64,000 nt of DNA from Allobosea sp. BK604 (GTDB taxonomy: Bacteria > Pseudomonadota > Alphaproteobacteria > Rhizobiales > Beijerinckiaceae), in assembly GCF_004341515.1 (NCBI RefSeq), contig NZ_SLZF01000008.1, positions 310,001 through 374,000 on the forward strand, given 5' to 3'. The position numbers and the translations under genes are program-made. Within the stretch, counting starts at the first letter, position 1. Each line of letters opens with the position of its first letter. The notes beneath the pieces are model-generated. The model saw nothing but the letters and a program-made list of their open reading frames with translations. It was not told the origin of the DNA and did not search any database. Shown piece after piece: positions 50,330 to 60,019 of the stretch.

Positions 50330-51607
50330 TTGTTAACCGAGATCTTGATCGTCGTTGCCCTGACCGTGATCAACGGTCTTCTCGCCATGTCCGAACTCGC
50401 GGTGGTCTCGTCCCGACCGGCACGGCTCAAGGTTCTGAGTGATCAGGGCAGCAGGGGCGCCACCACGGCGTTGCGTCTCGCCGAGAATCCCGGCCGCTTT
50501 CTCTCCACTGTTCAGATCGGCATCACGCTGGTCGGCGTGCTGTCGGGCGCCTTCTCCGGCGCTACGCTCGGCCAGCGGCTCTCCGAATGGCTGGCGGGGC
50601 AGGGCTTCTCGCCTTCGGTGTCGGACGGGTTGGGCGTCGGCATCGTCGTCGTCATCATCACCTATCTCTCGCTGATCATCGGCGAACTGGTGCCGAAGCA
50701 GATCGCTCTGCGCGATCCCGAACGCATCGCCGCGCGCGTCGCGCCCTCCATGTCGTTCCTCTCGCGCATCGGTGCGCCGCTGGTCTTCCTGCTCGATATC
50801 TCCGGCAAGGCGGTGCTGACCCTGCTCGGCCAGAAGGGCGAGACGGAGGAGCGGGTCACCGAGGAGGAGGTCCGCACCATCATCGCCGAGGCCGAGACGG
50901 CCGGCGTGCTGGAGCGCGACGAGCGCGAGATGATCTCGGGCGTGATGCGGCTCGCCGACCGCTCGGCCCGGGCGCTGATGACGCCGCGCCGCGAGGTCGA
51001 GATCATCGACCTGTCCGATACGGCCGAGGAGATCCGCACGCAGGTGCGCGAGACGCGACGCTCGCGGCTGCCGGTGCAGGATGGCGAGGCCGATGCGATC
51101 ACCGGCGTCATCCTGGTCAAGGACATGGTCGATTTCCTCGCTGGCGGCGATATCGAGGATTTGCGTGCGCTGGTGCAGGAGGCGCCGATCGTGATGGACA
51201 CGGCGAACTCGCTGCATGTGCTGCGCGAGATCCGCTCCTCGCGCGTCCATATGGCGCTGGTCTTCGACGAATACGGCCATTTCGAAGGCATCATCACGCC
51301 GGGCGATGTGCTCGAGGCGATCATCGGCGCCTTCCAGGAGGACGAGGAAGACGAGCAGCCGATCGTGACGCGCGCAGACGGCTCCTATCTCGTCGCCGGC
51401 TGGATGCAGGTCGACGAATTCTCGCACGAGCTCGGCATCCATATTCCGCGCGATGCCGATTTCCAGACCGTGGCCGGCTTCATCCTGGCCGAGCTCAACC
51501 GGCTGCCCAATGTCGGCGAATCCTTCGAGAAGGGCCATTGGCGCTTCGAGGTGGTCGATCTCGACGGGCGAAGGATCGACAAGGTGCTGGTCTCGCGGGT
51601 GGAGTGA
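50330..51607 (+). CDS. CNNM/CorC-family membrane protein (hemolysin C-like)
   Basis: A 425-aa protein with a DUF21/CNNM membrane domain (about 1-195, three to four segments, VINGLLAMSELAVVSSR, IGELVPKQIALRDPE), a pair of CBS domains (about 205-330, MTPRREVEIIDLSDT, DEYGHFEGIITPGDVLEA) and a C-terminal CorC/HlyC domain (about 345-425). Members are thought to move magnesium or to take part in its efflux; older annotation as hemolysin is misleading. The start seems to be TTG at 50330; the product then begins MLTEILIVVALTVINGL as usual. Confidence 0.92.
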   Translation: MLTEILIVVALTVINGLLAMSELAVVSSRPARLKVLSDQGSRGATTALRLAENPGRFLSTVQIGITLVGVLSGAFSGATLGQRLSEWLAGQGFSPSVSDGLGVGIVVVIITYLSLIIGELVPKQIALRDPERIAARVAPSMSFLSRIGAPLVFLLDISGKAVLTLLGQKGETEERVTEEEVRTIIAEAETAGVLERDEREMISGVMRLADRSARALMTPRREVEIIDLSDTAEEIRTQVRETRRSRLPVQDGEADAITGVILVKDMVDFLAGGDIEDLRALVQEAPIVMDTANSLHVLREIRSSRVHMALVFDEYGHFEGIITPGDVLEAIIGAFQEDEEDEQPIVTRADGSYLVAGWMQVDEFSHELGIHIPRDADFQTVAGFILAELNRLPNVGESFEKGHWRFEVVDLDGRRIDKVLVSRVE

Positions 51608-51784
51608 ACGACCGTTCGATAGGGCTATCGGCGAGTCCGCCTGACGCGGTTGCCAGCCGGCCGCAATCGCAAATTGACGAGGCGAGGTGGCGGTGGTGTA
51701 ATTGCCGCATGGGGTTCATCGCGACGACCCCGTGAGGCGTCAGCCCAAGGTTCGCGTCCACCTCCTGTCAGGGAATGGACGCCC

Positions 51785-52603
51785 ATGGCCTCGTTCACGC
51801 AAATCTCCACTGCCCAATTGTCACGGCTCGTCGGCCTGCCCGACGCGCCTCTCCTGGTCGATGTCCGCACGCCCGAGGATTTTGCGGCCAGCCCCAACCT
51901 GTTGCCGGCTTCGGAGCGCCGCGCCCATGGCGATGTCGCCGATTGGGCACGGGCCTATCGCGGCCGGCGCGTCGTCGTCATCTGCCAGCGCGGCGAGAAG
52001 CTCAGCGAAGGCGTCGCCGCCTGGCTGCGCCATGACGGCGCTGCCGCCGAGACGCTGGAGGGCGGCTACGAGGCCTGGCGGCGCGATGGCGGAGCAATGG
52101 TCGCGGCGGGGAAGCTGCCGCCGCGCGATGCGAACGGGCGCACCATCTGGGTGACGCGGGCGCGGCCGAAGATCGACCGCATCGCCTGTCCCTGGCTGAT
52201 CCGACGCTTCGTCGATCCGGAGGCGGTCTTCCTCTATGTTGCGCCGTCCGAGGTCGGCGCGGTCGCCGAGCGCTTCCAGGCGACGCCCTTCGATATCGAC
52301 GGCGTGTTCTGGAGCCATCGCGGCGAGCGCTGCAGCTTCGACACGATGATCGAGGAATTCGGCCTGTCCGTGCCGGCGCTCGAGCGGCTGGCGGAGATCG
52401 TGCGCGCGGCCGATTCGGCGCGGCTCGACCTCGTGCCGCAGGCGGCGGGTTTCCTTGCCGCCTCGCTCGGCCTCTCACGCATGTTCAAGGACGACCTCGA
52501 GCAACTCGACGCGGGATTGTTGCTCTACGACGCCTTTTATCGCTGGTGCCGGGATGCGACAGAGGAGACGCATAACTGGCCCGCCGGGCCGCAAAAGCTC
52601 TGA
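51785..52603 (+). CDS. Rhodanese-ChrB fusion, chromate resistance regulator/sensor
   Basis: A 272-aa protein with two domains. Residues about 1-110 are a rhodanese-like domain (LLVDVRTPEDF, active-site loop CQRGEK with Cys67, EGGYEAWRRDGG). Residues about 119-268 are the ChrB C-terminal domain (VTRARPKIDRIACPWLIRRF, then FDTMIEEFGL). ChrB is a chromate-sensing regulator in resistance operons; the Cys135 and His in SHRGERCSFD could take part. The ATG at 51785 gives a start typical of rhodanese fusions; a frame from 51650 is not. The chromate transporter chrA follows by 11 bases, which supports the function. Confidence 0.9.
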   Translation: MASFTQISTAQLSRLVGLPDAPLLVDVRTPEDFAASPNLLPASERRAHGDVADWARAYRGRRVVVICQRGEKLSEGVAAWLRHDGAAAETLEGGYEAWRRDGGAMVAAGKLPPRDANGRTIWVTRARPKIDRIACPWLIRRFVDPEAVFLYVAPSEVGAVAERFQATPFDIDGVFWSHRGERCSFDTMIEEFGLSVPALERLAEIVRAADSARLDLVPQAAGFLAASLGLSRMFKDDLEQLDAGLLLYDAFYRWCRDATEETHNWPAGPQKL

Positions 52604-52614
52604 GGCCCGCGACG

Positions 52615-54006
<1,392 letters not shown>

Positions 54007-54321
54007 TCAGCGGCGCGGCGGCTCGCCGGGCTCGATGATGCGGTATTCGGCGTCGATGACATCGACGCGCTCGCGGTCCGGCTGCGGCCGGCCGAAAGGA
54101 TTGCGCGGGTCGATGCCGGCGGCCTTCAGCTTGCTGCGGATGCGCCACGCGGCGAAGGCGCCGACTGCCAGAACGACAGGGATCAGGATGAGCGCGAGGC
54201 TCGCCGCGAGCACGAAGAGCGCGACGCCGACGACCAGGCTTGCCGCCATGGTCAGCCAGGAGGCCCAGCGTGGCATGGTGCGGCGCGGGCCGGAGAGCTC
54301 ATAGAGGTTGACGCGGATCAT
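54007..54321 (-). CDS. Small unknown membrane protein
   Basis: A 104-aa protein starting MIRVNLYELSGPRRTMPRWA at 54321 (a longer frame upstream has no support). It has one long hydrophobic stretch of about 38 residues (residues about 20-58) that could make a hairpin of two membrane segments, followed by a soluble basic and acidic tail, RSKLKAAGIDPRNPFGRPQP and VDVIDAEYRIIEP. The DAEYxIIE ending is reminiscent of small rhizobial membrane proteins of unknown role. It is convergent with chrA with no gap, so read-through is likely. Confidence 0.75.
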   Translation of the reverse strand: MIRVNLYELSGPRRTMPRWASWLTMAASLVVGVALFVLAASLALILIPVVLAVGAFAAWRIRSKLKAAGIDPRNPFGRPQPDRERVDVIDAEYRIIEPGEPPRR

Positions 54322-54407
54322 AAGTCGCTTTCGTCCAATGGTCCTGAACCCATAGATAGGGAGGGAATACGGCGAAGGCGAGATGTCCAGGCGTCGCGTT
54401 CGATCAA

Positions 54408-54540
54408 CCCTCATCCCGAGGGGCGCTCGCATAGCACGTCTCGAAGGATGGTTCAGGCGACCCGAGCCCCTCGTGGAACATCCGTTGAGACGCCGCCAAG
54501 ACGCCGCCAAGACGGCCCCTCGGGGACGAAGGCTCCGTGA
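54408..54540. repeat. Dispersed repeat family C, copy 3
   Basis: Contains CCTCATCCCGAGGGGCGCT, GTCTCGAAGGATGG, CATCCGTTGAGACGCCGCC and a tandem CGCCAAGACGCCGCCAAGACG, then CCCCTCGGGGACGAAGG. It fills the gap between the upstream end of the small membrane protein gene and the end of the monooxygenase gene. The outer arms are complementary. Confidence 0.7.
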
Positions 54541-54544
54541 GCCG

Positions 54545-55732
54545 CTAGTCCTCGTCGCGCCAATCGTAGAGCCAGTCGAAACGACTGCGCATGCCGTCGG
54601 GGCCGAGGCGTTTGAGCATCAGGTTGCGGGCCCAGCTCAGCGGCGGGCCGAGATGGTAATTGTGGGCGTTGGCGCGGCTCGCCGCCTGCACGCGGGCGGC
54701 ACGCGCCTGACGGGCCTTGGCGTAAGCCGCGAGCGCGACCGGCACGGCCGCGCCGCCGCCTTGTCCGACATGGGCCGAGAGCTCGCGTGCGAGAACGGCC
54801 GCGTCTTCGATCGCGAGCGCGGCGCCCTGGGCGAGGAAGGGCAGGACGGGGTGGGCGGCGTCGCCGAGCAAGGCGAGGCGACCCTTCGCCATGGCGGCGG
54901 GCGGACGGTCGAACAGCGACCAGACCTGCCATGCCGGCGCCGCCCCGACGAGCCCGCGCAGCGCCTGCGAAGCCTGCCTGGTTTCCTGCTCTGGCAGGCC
55001 CGGCTCGCCCTCGCGGCTCCAGCCCTCGCGGGCCTCCCGCGCCGCACGGATCAGGACGAGATTGATCTCGCGGCCGCCGGCAACCGGATAATGAACGGCA
55101 TGGTGGCTGGTGCCGAGATGCAGATTGACCTGGCCGACGCCGCTCGGCGCCTCGCGGACCGGGATGAGGGTGCGCCAGGCCTCGTAACCGGTGAAGCTGG
55201 GCGGCGCGCTGTCGCCGCTGAGGTCCCGGACGCGCGACCAGAGCCCGTCGGCGCCAATGAGGGCCAGCGCCTGCATCGTTTCGGCCTGGCCGGATTCGGA
55301 GAGGAAGGTCGCGGTGATCCCGTCCTCATGCTGCTCCACCTCGCGCAGGCCGCGGCCGACGCTGAGGCGGATGCCGGGCAGGGAGCGGGCAGCGTCGAGC
55401 AGCACGGTATGGAGATCGGTGCGACGCAGGGCGCGGAAGGGCGTGTCGGCATCGCCCGGGCTCATCGGCATGGCGACGAGCTCGCGCCCGTCGCGCCAGC
55501 GCCTGACGACCAGGCGCTCGGAGCGCACGGCGGAGCGCCTCAGGGGCAGGCGCAGGTCGAGCGCATCGAGCACGCGGCCGGCATTGGGCGTGACCTGAAT
55601 GCCGGCGCCGGTCTCGCCGAAGCCGGTGCGCTTCTCGGCGACCGTGACGGCGAAGCCGCGGCGCGCCAGGGCGATGGCAGCGGTCAATCCGCCGATGCCG
55701 GCGCCTGCGATCAGGATATGGGGAGCCGACAC
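54545..55732 (-). CDS. FAD-dependent monooxygenase (salicylate hydroxylase-like)
   Basis: A 395-aa class A flavoprotein hydroxylase. FAD-binding GAGIGG at about residues 10-15, the DG motif GADGLWSRVR near residue 165, and the GD motif LLGDAAHPVLPFLAQGA near residue 290 are all in place, so it should use FAD and NAD(P)H to hydroxylate an aromatic ring. FRALRRTDLHTVLLDAAR is also typical of salicylate or 3-hydroxybenzoate hydroxylase relatives. No other aromatic genes lie beside it. A CHCC zinc protein follows upstream on the same strand by 37 bases. Confidence 0.92.
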   Translation of the reverse strand: MSAPHILIAGAGIGGLTAAIALARRGFAVTVAEKRTGFGETGAGIQVTPNAGRVLDALDLRLPLRRSAVRSERLVVRRWRDGRELVAMPMSPGDADTPFRALRRTDLHTVLLDAARSLPGIRLSVGRGLREVEQHEDGITATFLSESGQAETMQALALIGADGLWSRVRDLSGDSAPPSFTGYEAWRTLIPVREAPSGVGQVNLHLGTSHHAVHYPVAGGREINLVLIRAAREAREGWSREGEPGLPEQETRQASQALRGLVGAAPAWQVWSLFDRPPAAMAKGRLALLGDAAHPVLPFLAQGAALAIEDAAVLARELSAHVGQGGGAAVPVALAAYAKARQARAARVQAASRANAHNYHLGPPLSWARNLMLKRLGPDGMRSRFDWLYDWRDED

Positions 55733-55769
55733 GAGCTGCTCCCGGCCGAAACCGGCCTGCGGCCTCGGA

Positions 55770-56021
55770 TCACGCCGCCTTGGCTGCGTCTTGGTACTCG
55801 CATTCAGGCGGCGTGCAGGTGCCGTGTTTCAGCGAGGGCTCGTATTTGAACAGGGTCGAGCAATAGGGGCAGACGATCTCGTGGTCCGAGCCCATGTCGA
55901 GGAAGACATGCGGGTGGTCGAAGGGCGGCTTGGCGCCGATGCACATGAACTCATGGGCGCCGACATGGATGACGGCGACACCGGCGTCGTTGTGGAAATG
56001 CGGGATGCCCGTATCGGCCAT
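55770..56021 (-). CDS. CHCC-type zinc-finger protein (NDUFS6-like)
   Basis: An 83-aa protein with a perfect C-x8-H-x14-C-x2-C spacing: Cys27, His36, Cys51 and Cys54 (CIGAKPPFDH and CPYCSTLFKYEP). This is the signature of the zf-CHCC family, whose mitochondrial member NDUFS6 is an accessory subunit of respiratory complex I. Alphaproteobacteria carry it outside the nuo operon. It sits 37 bases before the monooxygenase gene on the same strand but is probably not functionally tied to it. Residue Cys69 near the C-terminus is an extra. Confidence 0.92.
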   Translation of the reverse strand: MADTGIPHFHNDAGVAVIHVGAHEFMCIGAKPPFDHPHVFLDMGSDHEIVCPYCSTLFKYEPSLKHGTCTPPECEYQDAAKAA

Positions 56022-56099
56022 GATCGTATCCTGCGAATGACTGCGCCGGAGGTTTAGCCTGTCGCGGGGCGGGGCGCCAGTGCGGCATCGCCTCGCGTC

Positions 56100-57056
56100 T
56101 CATTGCTGGTCGCGATAGCAGGCGCGGGCGATCGCGCGGGTGCGCTCGGTCTCGGCGCTGTTCAGCCTGTCGGTCAGCGCCTTGCTCCAGAGATTCTCCT
56201 GCTTCAGGCCTTCGACGGCGCAGTCGCAGACATTCGTGCATACCCGCAGCTCCGTGCCGGCATCCGCGCAGCTGCGCTGGCAGGTCAGCACGAAGCTGCG
56301 CTCCTGGGGGGCGCTGACCGGCATGATCTGCAGGGCCAGCATCAGGGTGCCGATGAAGACCGGCTGGTGCACGAGATAGACGGCGAGGCTATGGCGCCCG
56401 CCCCAAGCGAGGACGCGCGCCGGCAGGATGCGAGCCTGCCAATTCTGCCAGCGTCCGCCCAGGGGCAGCACGATCTTGGCCAGGGCCATGCCCGCCAGAA
56501 CGCAGCCGAACCAGGGGAAGACCGGCACGAAATCGGCGGTGCGGATCGGGACGCGGGCAAGCCCCAGCCAGAGCAGCCAGTCATGGTCTAGCCAGGGATG
56601 AACGACGAAAAACGGCACGGCGAAGACAGCGGCCGCGCTGATGATGACCACAGGCGCCGGCAGCCGCAGGAAGGGCAGGGCAAGTAGGCTCGCCAGCGCG
56701 ATCTGATGCAGGATGCCGAAGAAGATGTAGCTGTCCGGCATGGCGAAGCGGGTCGCGAGCGTGACCAGCGCGGCCGCCCCCGCAACCATGGCGAAGCGGC
56801 GGAAATAGGCTCTGCGGTTCAAGCCTTTGCGGGTCGCCAGCACCAGGCTGAAACCGACGATCGTCAGGAATGAGCCGGCGATGCAGCGCGCGAACCAGCG
56901 CCAGGAGGGATCGACCGGGATATCGGTCTCGATCAAGCCGAAATAGGAGAGGTCATAGGCGAAGTGGAAGACGAACATCGCCAGAAGCGCGAGGCCGCGG
57001 GCGACGTCGATGAGATCGATGCGGCTGGGGGCGGCGCTGGCGGTCGTCTGGCTCAT
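56100..57056 (-). CDS. DUF1624 membrane protein (heparan-alpha-glucosaminide acetyltransferase-like)
   Basis: A 318-aa membrane protein with seven to eight segments. It starts SRIDLIDVARGLALLAMFVFHFAYDLSYF, the typical DUF1624 opening with a conserved H and Y, and has HSLAVYLVHQPVFIG near residue 225. Relatives may acetylate sugars across the membrane; bacterial functions are unknown to me. The last about 70 residues after the last membrane segment are unusual: a soluble tail with seven Cys, TCQRSCADAG, CTNVCDCAVEG and ARACYRDQ. It is divergent from the alpha/beta hydrolase gene at 57150. Confidence 0.88.
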   Translation of the reverse strand: MSQTTASAAPSRIDLIDVARGLALLAMFVFHFAYDLSYFGLIETDIPVDPSWRWFARCIAGSFLTIVGFSLVLATRKGLNRRAYFRRFAMVAGAAALVTLATRFAMPDSYIFFGILHQIALASLLALPFLRLPAPVVIISAAAVFAVPFFVVHPWLDHDWLLWLGLARVPIRTADFVPVFPWFGCVLAGMALAKIVLPLGGRWQNWQARILPARVLAWGGRHSLAVYLVHQPVFIGTLMLALQIMPVSAPQERSFVLTCQRSCADAGTELRVCTNVCDCAVEGLKQENLWSKALTDRLNSAETERTRAIARACYRDQQ

Positions 57057-57149
57057 GCCCCCTCATAGGCAAGCTGCACGCAGGCCGCTACCCAAAGCCG
57101 CGTGTCCATGGCAGTTGCTATGCATTCATCGCGAGTCCGGTTGTCCCAG

Positions 57150-57914
57150 ATGCAGAATTTTTCCTCCGACGGCGTCCAGATCGCCTTCATCGACCTCGAG
57201 CCGACCGTCGAGCCGCGCCATGAGACCGTGGTGCTCGTCCACGGCTTCGGCTCCAGCCACATGGTCAACTGGGTCAATACGCAATGGACGAAGACGCTGA
57301 CCCATGCCGGCTATCGCACCGTGGCGCTCGACGATCGCGGCCATGGCGAAAGCGAGAAGCTCTATCATCCGGCCGCCTATTCCTCGCAGATCATGGCCGA
57401 GGACGTGCGCCGTCTGATGGACCATCTGCGCATCCCCTCGGCCCATGTCATGGGCTACTCGATGGGCGCGCGCATCTCGGCGCATCTGGCGCTGGCGCAT
57501 CCGGAGCGGCTCGATTCGCTCATCCTCGGTGGGCTCGGCATCCACCTGGTCGAGGGCGTCGGCCTGCCGCTCGGCATCGCCGACGCGATGGAAGCGCCCT
57601 CGCTCGACGTACTGACCGACCCGATGCAACGCATGTTCCGCGCCTTTGCCGAGCAGACCAAGAGCGATCTCATGGCGCTTGCCGCTTGCATCCGCGGCTC
57701 GCGCCAGACCTTGAGCGTCAACCAGGTTGGCAGCATCTCCGTGCCGACCCTGGTCTGCGTCGGCACGAAGGATGATGTCGCCGGTTCCGCCTCGGAGCTG
57801 GCGGCGCTGATCCCCGGCGCGAAGTCGTTCGATATCGACGGACGCGACCATAACCTCGCAGTCGGCGACAAGACGCATAAGCAGGCGGTGCTGGACTTCC
57901 TCGCGGCGTTGTGA
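57150..57914 (+). CDS. Alpha/beta hydrolase (serine nucleophile)
   Basis: A 254-aa alpha/beta hydrolase with the nucleophile elbow GYSMG (Ser104), the oxyanion segment LVHGFGSSHMVNW and the DDRGHGESEK block; the His is in DGRDHNLAVGDK. It probably cleaves an ester or thioester; the substrate is unknown. Start choice is uncertain: GTG at 57102 or ATGs at 57108, 57120 and 57150 are possible and none has a strong ribosome site; I chose the last because MQNFSSDGVQIAFID looks like a family N-terminus. Confidence 0.87.
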   Translation: MQNFSSDGVQIAFIDLEPTVEPRHETVVLVHGFGSSHMVNWVNTQWTKTLTHAGYRTVALDDRGHGESEKLYHPAAYSSQIMAEDVRRLMDHLRIPSAHVMGYSMGARISAHLALAHPERLDSLILGGLGIHLVEGVGLPLGIADAMEAPSLDVLTDPMQRMFRAFAEQTKSDLMALAACIRGSRQTLSVNQVGSISVPTLVCVGTKDDVAGSASELAALIPGAKSFDIDGRDHNLAVGDKTHKQAVLDFLAAL

Positions 57915-58091
57915 GGCGCCGGCCGGATTGCAAATAAGTATTTTCTTCCAATTGACTGCGGCGCACGGCTCGGATTTTGATTCCGGCCGCTGCGCGTCTG
58001 GCTCAGGGCTGCGGCGCTTTCGCGTTTGGCGCCGGCACCCGCCAGCATGCTAGACTGCTTTTCCATCGGACAGGGCAACCGGAGAATGATC

Positions 58092-58940
58092 ATGCCGTCA
58101 GGCCGCTCCGTCATTGATACGCGCGACCCGGTCACGGGGCTCGATCGGGTCGACCCGGTCTGGGCGCGCCTGCGCCGCGAGGCCGAGCAGGCGATCGAGA
58201 CCGAGCCGGCGCTGGCCGGGCTGATGCTCGCCTCGATCCTGAACCAGCCGAGCTTCGAGGCTGCCGTCAGCCATCGCGTTGCCGCCCGGCTCGCGCATCC
58301 GGCGCTTGCCGCCGACCTGATCGAACAGGCCTTCGCCGAGGCGGTCGCGGCCGATCCGGAGATCGGGCTCGGCTTCCGTGCCGATATCGTCGCCGTGGTC
58401 GATCGCGACCCAGCCTGCAACCGGCTGATCGAGCCGCTGCTCTTCTTCAAGGGCTTCCACGCGCTGCAGGGACACAGGCTGGCGCATTGGCTGCTGAAGC
58501 AGGGCAGGCGCGATTTCGCGCTCTACCTGCAGAGCCGTTCCTCTGAAGTGTTCCAGACCGACATCAACCCGGCTGCACGTATCGGCAAGGGCATCTTCCT
58601 CGACCATGCCACCGGGCTCGTCGTCGGCGAGACGGCCGTGATCGAGGACGATGTCTCGATGCTGCAGGACGTGACGCTGGGCGGAACCGGCAAAGAGGGC
58701 GGCGACCGCCATCCGAAGATCCGCAAGGGCGTCCTGATCGGCGCCGGCGCCAAGGTGCTCGGCAATATCGAGATCGGCCAATGCGCGCGGATCGCGGCCG
58801 GCTCCGTCGTGCTCCAGGCGGTGCCGCGCAACAAGACCGTCGCCGGCGTGCCGGCCAAGGTCGTTGGCGAGGCCGGCTGCGCCGAGCCGGCGCGCTCGAT
58901 GGACCAGATCCTGAAAAAGGATTGCGGCGCTTATATTTAG
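58092..58940 (+). CDS. cysE: CysE, serine O-acetyltransferase
   Basis: CysE makes O-acetylserine from serine and acetyl-CoA, the first step of cysteine synthesis. The 282-aa protein has the N-terminal helical domain (about 10-150) and the left-handed beta-helix hexapeptide repeats (about 160-255). Catalytic His residues lie in IFLDHATGLVVGET and GGDRHPKI, and acetyl-CoA contacts in GAGAKVLGNIEIG. GGAG at 58081-58084 fits the ATG at 58092; an ATG six bases earlier is too close to it. The end PARSMDQ...KKDCGAYI has a Cys. It converges with a LysR gene. Confidence 0.95.
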   Translation: MPSGRSVIDTRDPVTGLDRVDPVWARLRREAEQAIETEPALAGLMLASILNQPSFEAAVSHRVAARLAHPALAADLIEQAFAEAVAADPEIGLGFRADIVAVVDRDPACNRLIEPLLFFKGFHALQGHRLAHWLLKQGRRDFALYLQSRSSEVFQTDINPAARIGKGIFLDHATGLVVGETAVIEDDVSMLQDVTLGGTGKEGGDRHPKIRKGVLIGAGAKVLGNIEIGQCARIAAGSVVLQAVPRNKTVAGVPAKVVGEAGCAEPARSMDQILKKDCGAYI

Positions 58941-58952
58941 CTCGTCCGCTCA

Positions 58953-59005
58953 GTCCGCATCCTAGGGAGCCGCGATCTGCGATCGCTCCTCAGGATGAGG
59001 GCTGA
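58953..59005. repeat. Dispersed repeat family C, copy 4 (partial), overlapping the end of a LysR gene
   Basis: Starts CGCATCCTAGGGAGC and ends CTCCTCAGGATGAGGGC. The stop codon and last codons of the LysR gene (stop at 58990-58992) lie in the ACTCTCAGCCCTCATCCTGA arm read on the minus strand. Confidence 0.7.
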
Positions 59006-59892
59006 GAGTTCGCGGATGACCCAAGCCATTCCATAACCGCCGCAACTCGCGGATGGCTTGGGCCATCCGGTGGTGCCAGCAGCGTCAGCCTGTCGGGCAT
59101 GGTGAGCCGATATTCGAACGGCGCCGCCAGCCTGCCGGCCTCGAGATGCGGGCCGATCAGGCTCATCCGCCCCATCAGCACGCCCGCGCCCGCCAGCGCG
59201 GCGTCGAGCGCCAGCGCATAGAGCGAGAAGGCTGGTCCGCCGTGCGGGTCGATGGTTTTTGGCGCTCCAGCGGAGGCGAGCCAACGGGCCCAATCGTCCC
59301 GCCAGACGGCATCATGCAAGAGCGTCTCGTTGGCGAGATCGGCGGTGTTCTCCAAACGCCTGGCGATGGCTGGCGCGCAGACCGGCAGGATCGCGTCGGG
59401 GTCGAGTGCTTGCGCTGTAGTGGGGGCGTCTTCGAGATAGAAGAGCGCGAGATCATAGGGCTCGCGCTTGAGGTCCGGCGGTTGCTCCATCGCGGTGATC
59501 GAGACGAGCAGCCCCGGAAAGGCCTGCTGCAGGGCTGGCAGGCGTGGCGACAGCCAGAGCTGGGCGATGCAGGGCAGCGCTGCGATGGCGAGCGCACGGT
59601 TTTCATGCGCGGCGCGCAAGTCCTGAACCGAATGGGCGAGCATGTCGAAGCTGCGCGAGAGCCGCGGCAGTGCGGCGCGGGCGGCCGGTGTCAGAGCCAC
59701 GCCCTGCGCCAGCCGATCGAATAGCCTGATGCCGAGCCAGGCTTCCAGTTGCCGGATCTGCTGCGTCACTGCGCCGGCCGTGACGCCCAACTCCTCGGCC
59801 GCCTTGGTGAAGCTCTCGCAGCGCGCTGCCGCCTCGAAGGCCCGAAGTGCATTGAGCGAGGGCAGGCGCGGGCGCGGCGGGGCGAGCGGCAT
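58990..59892 (-). CDS. LysR-family regulator, GcvA-like
   Basis: A 300-aa LysR regulator of the GcvA subgroup: it begins PPRPRLPSLNALRAFEAAARC and continues ESFTKAAEELGVTAGAVTQQ, with QQIRQLEAWLGIRLF. The effector domain is complete. GcvA-type regulators control glycine cleavage or beta-lactamase genes; here the divergent neighbour (60020) is an SHMT-like enzyme, so a link to C1 or amino-acid metabolism is likely. The C-terminus (NSQPSS) and the stop lie inside a dispersed repeat, suggesting that the repeat once replaced the original end. Confidence 0.9.
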   Translation of the reverse strand: MPLAPPRPRLPSLNALRAFEAAARCESFTKAAEELGVTAGAVTQQIRQLEAWLGIRLFDRLAQGVALTPAARAALPRLSRSFDMLAHSVQDLRAAHENRALAIAALPCIAQLWLSPRLPALQQAFPGLLVSITAMEQPPDLKREPYDLALFYLEDAPTTAQALDPDAILPVCAPAIARRLENTADLANETLLHDAVWRDDWARWLASAGAPKTIDPHGGPAFSLYALALDAALAGAGVLMGRMSLIGPHLEAGRLAAPFEYRLTMPDRLTLLAPPDGPSHPRVAAVMEWLGSSANSQPSS

Positions 59893-60019
59893 GAGATTTC
59901 CTGACGAGACTTAGATTATCTCAGTCTTGCGGCGACGATAACTCGTTTGCGCTCCCGCCGGCAAATCGCTCCAATCACGGTGGTTTCGCGGGGCGGCCCG
60001 CGATTGCGGGAGAGCATTC
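59893..60019. promoter_or_regulatory. Divergent LysR/SHMT-like control region with inverted repeat
   Basis: AGACT (59907-59911) and AGTCT (59923-59927) flank an 11-base spacer, TAGATTATCTC, with TAGATTATCTC itself half-symmetric (GAGA...TCTC). This fits the T-N11-A type of LysR box and lies 15 bases from the LysR start. Confidence 0.55.

Noticed and set aside
50330..51607. Hemolysin function for the CNNM/CorC protein
   Set aside because: The name is historical; the domains point to magnesium-related transport.
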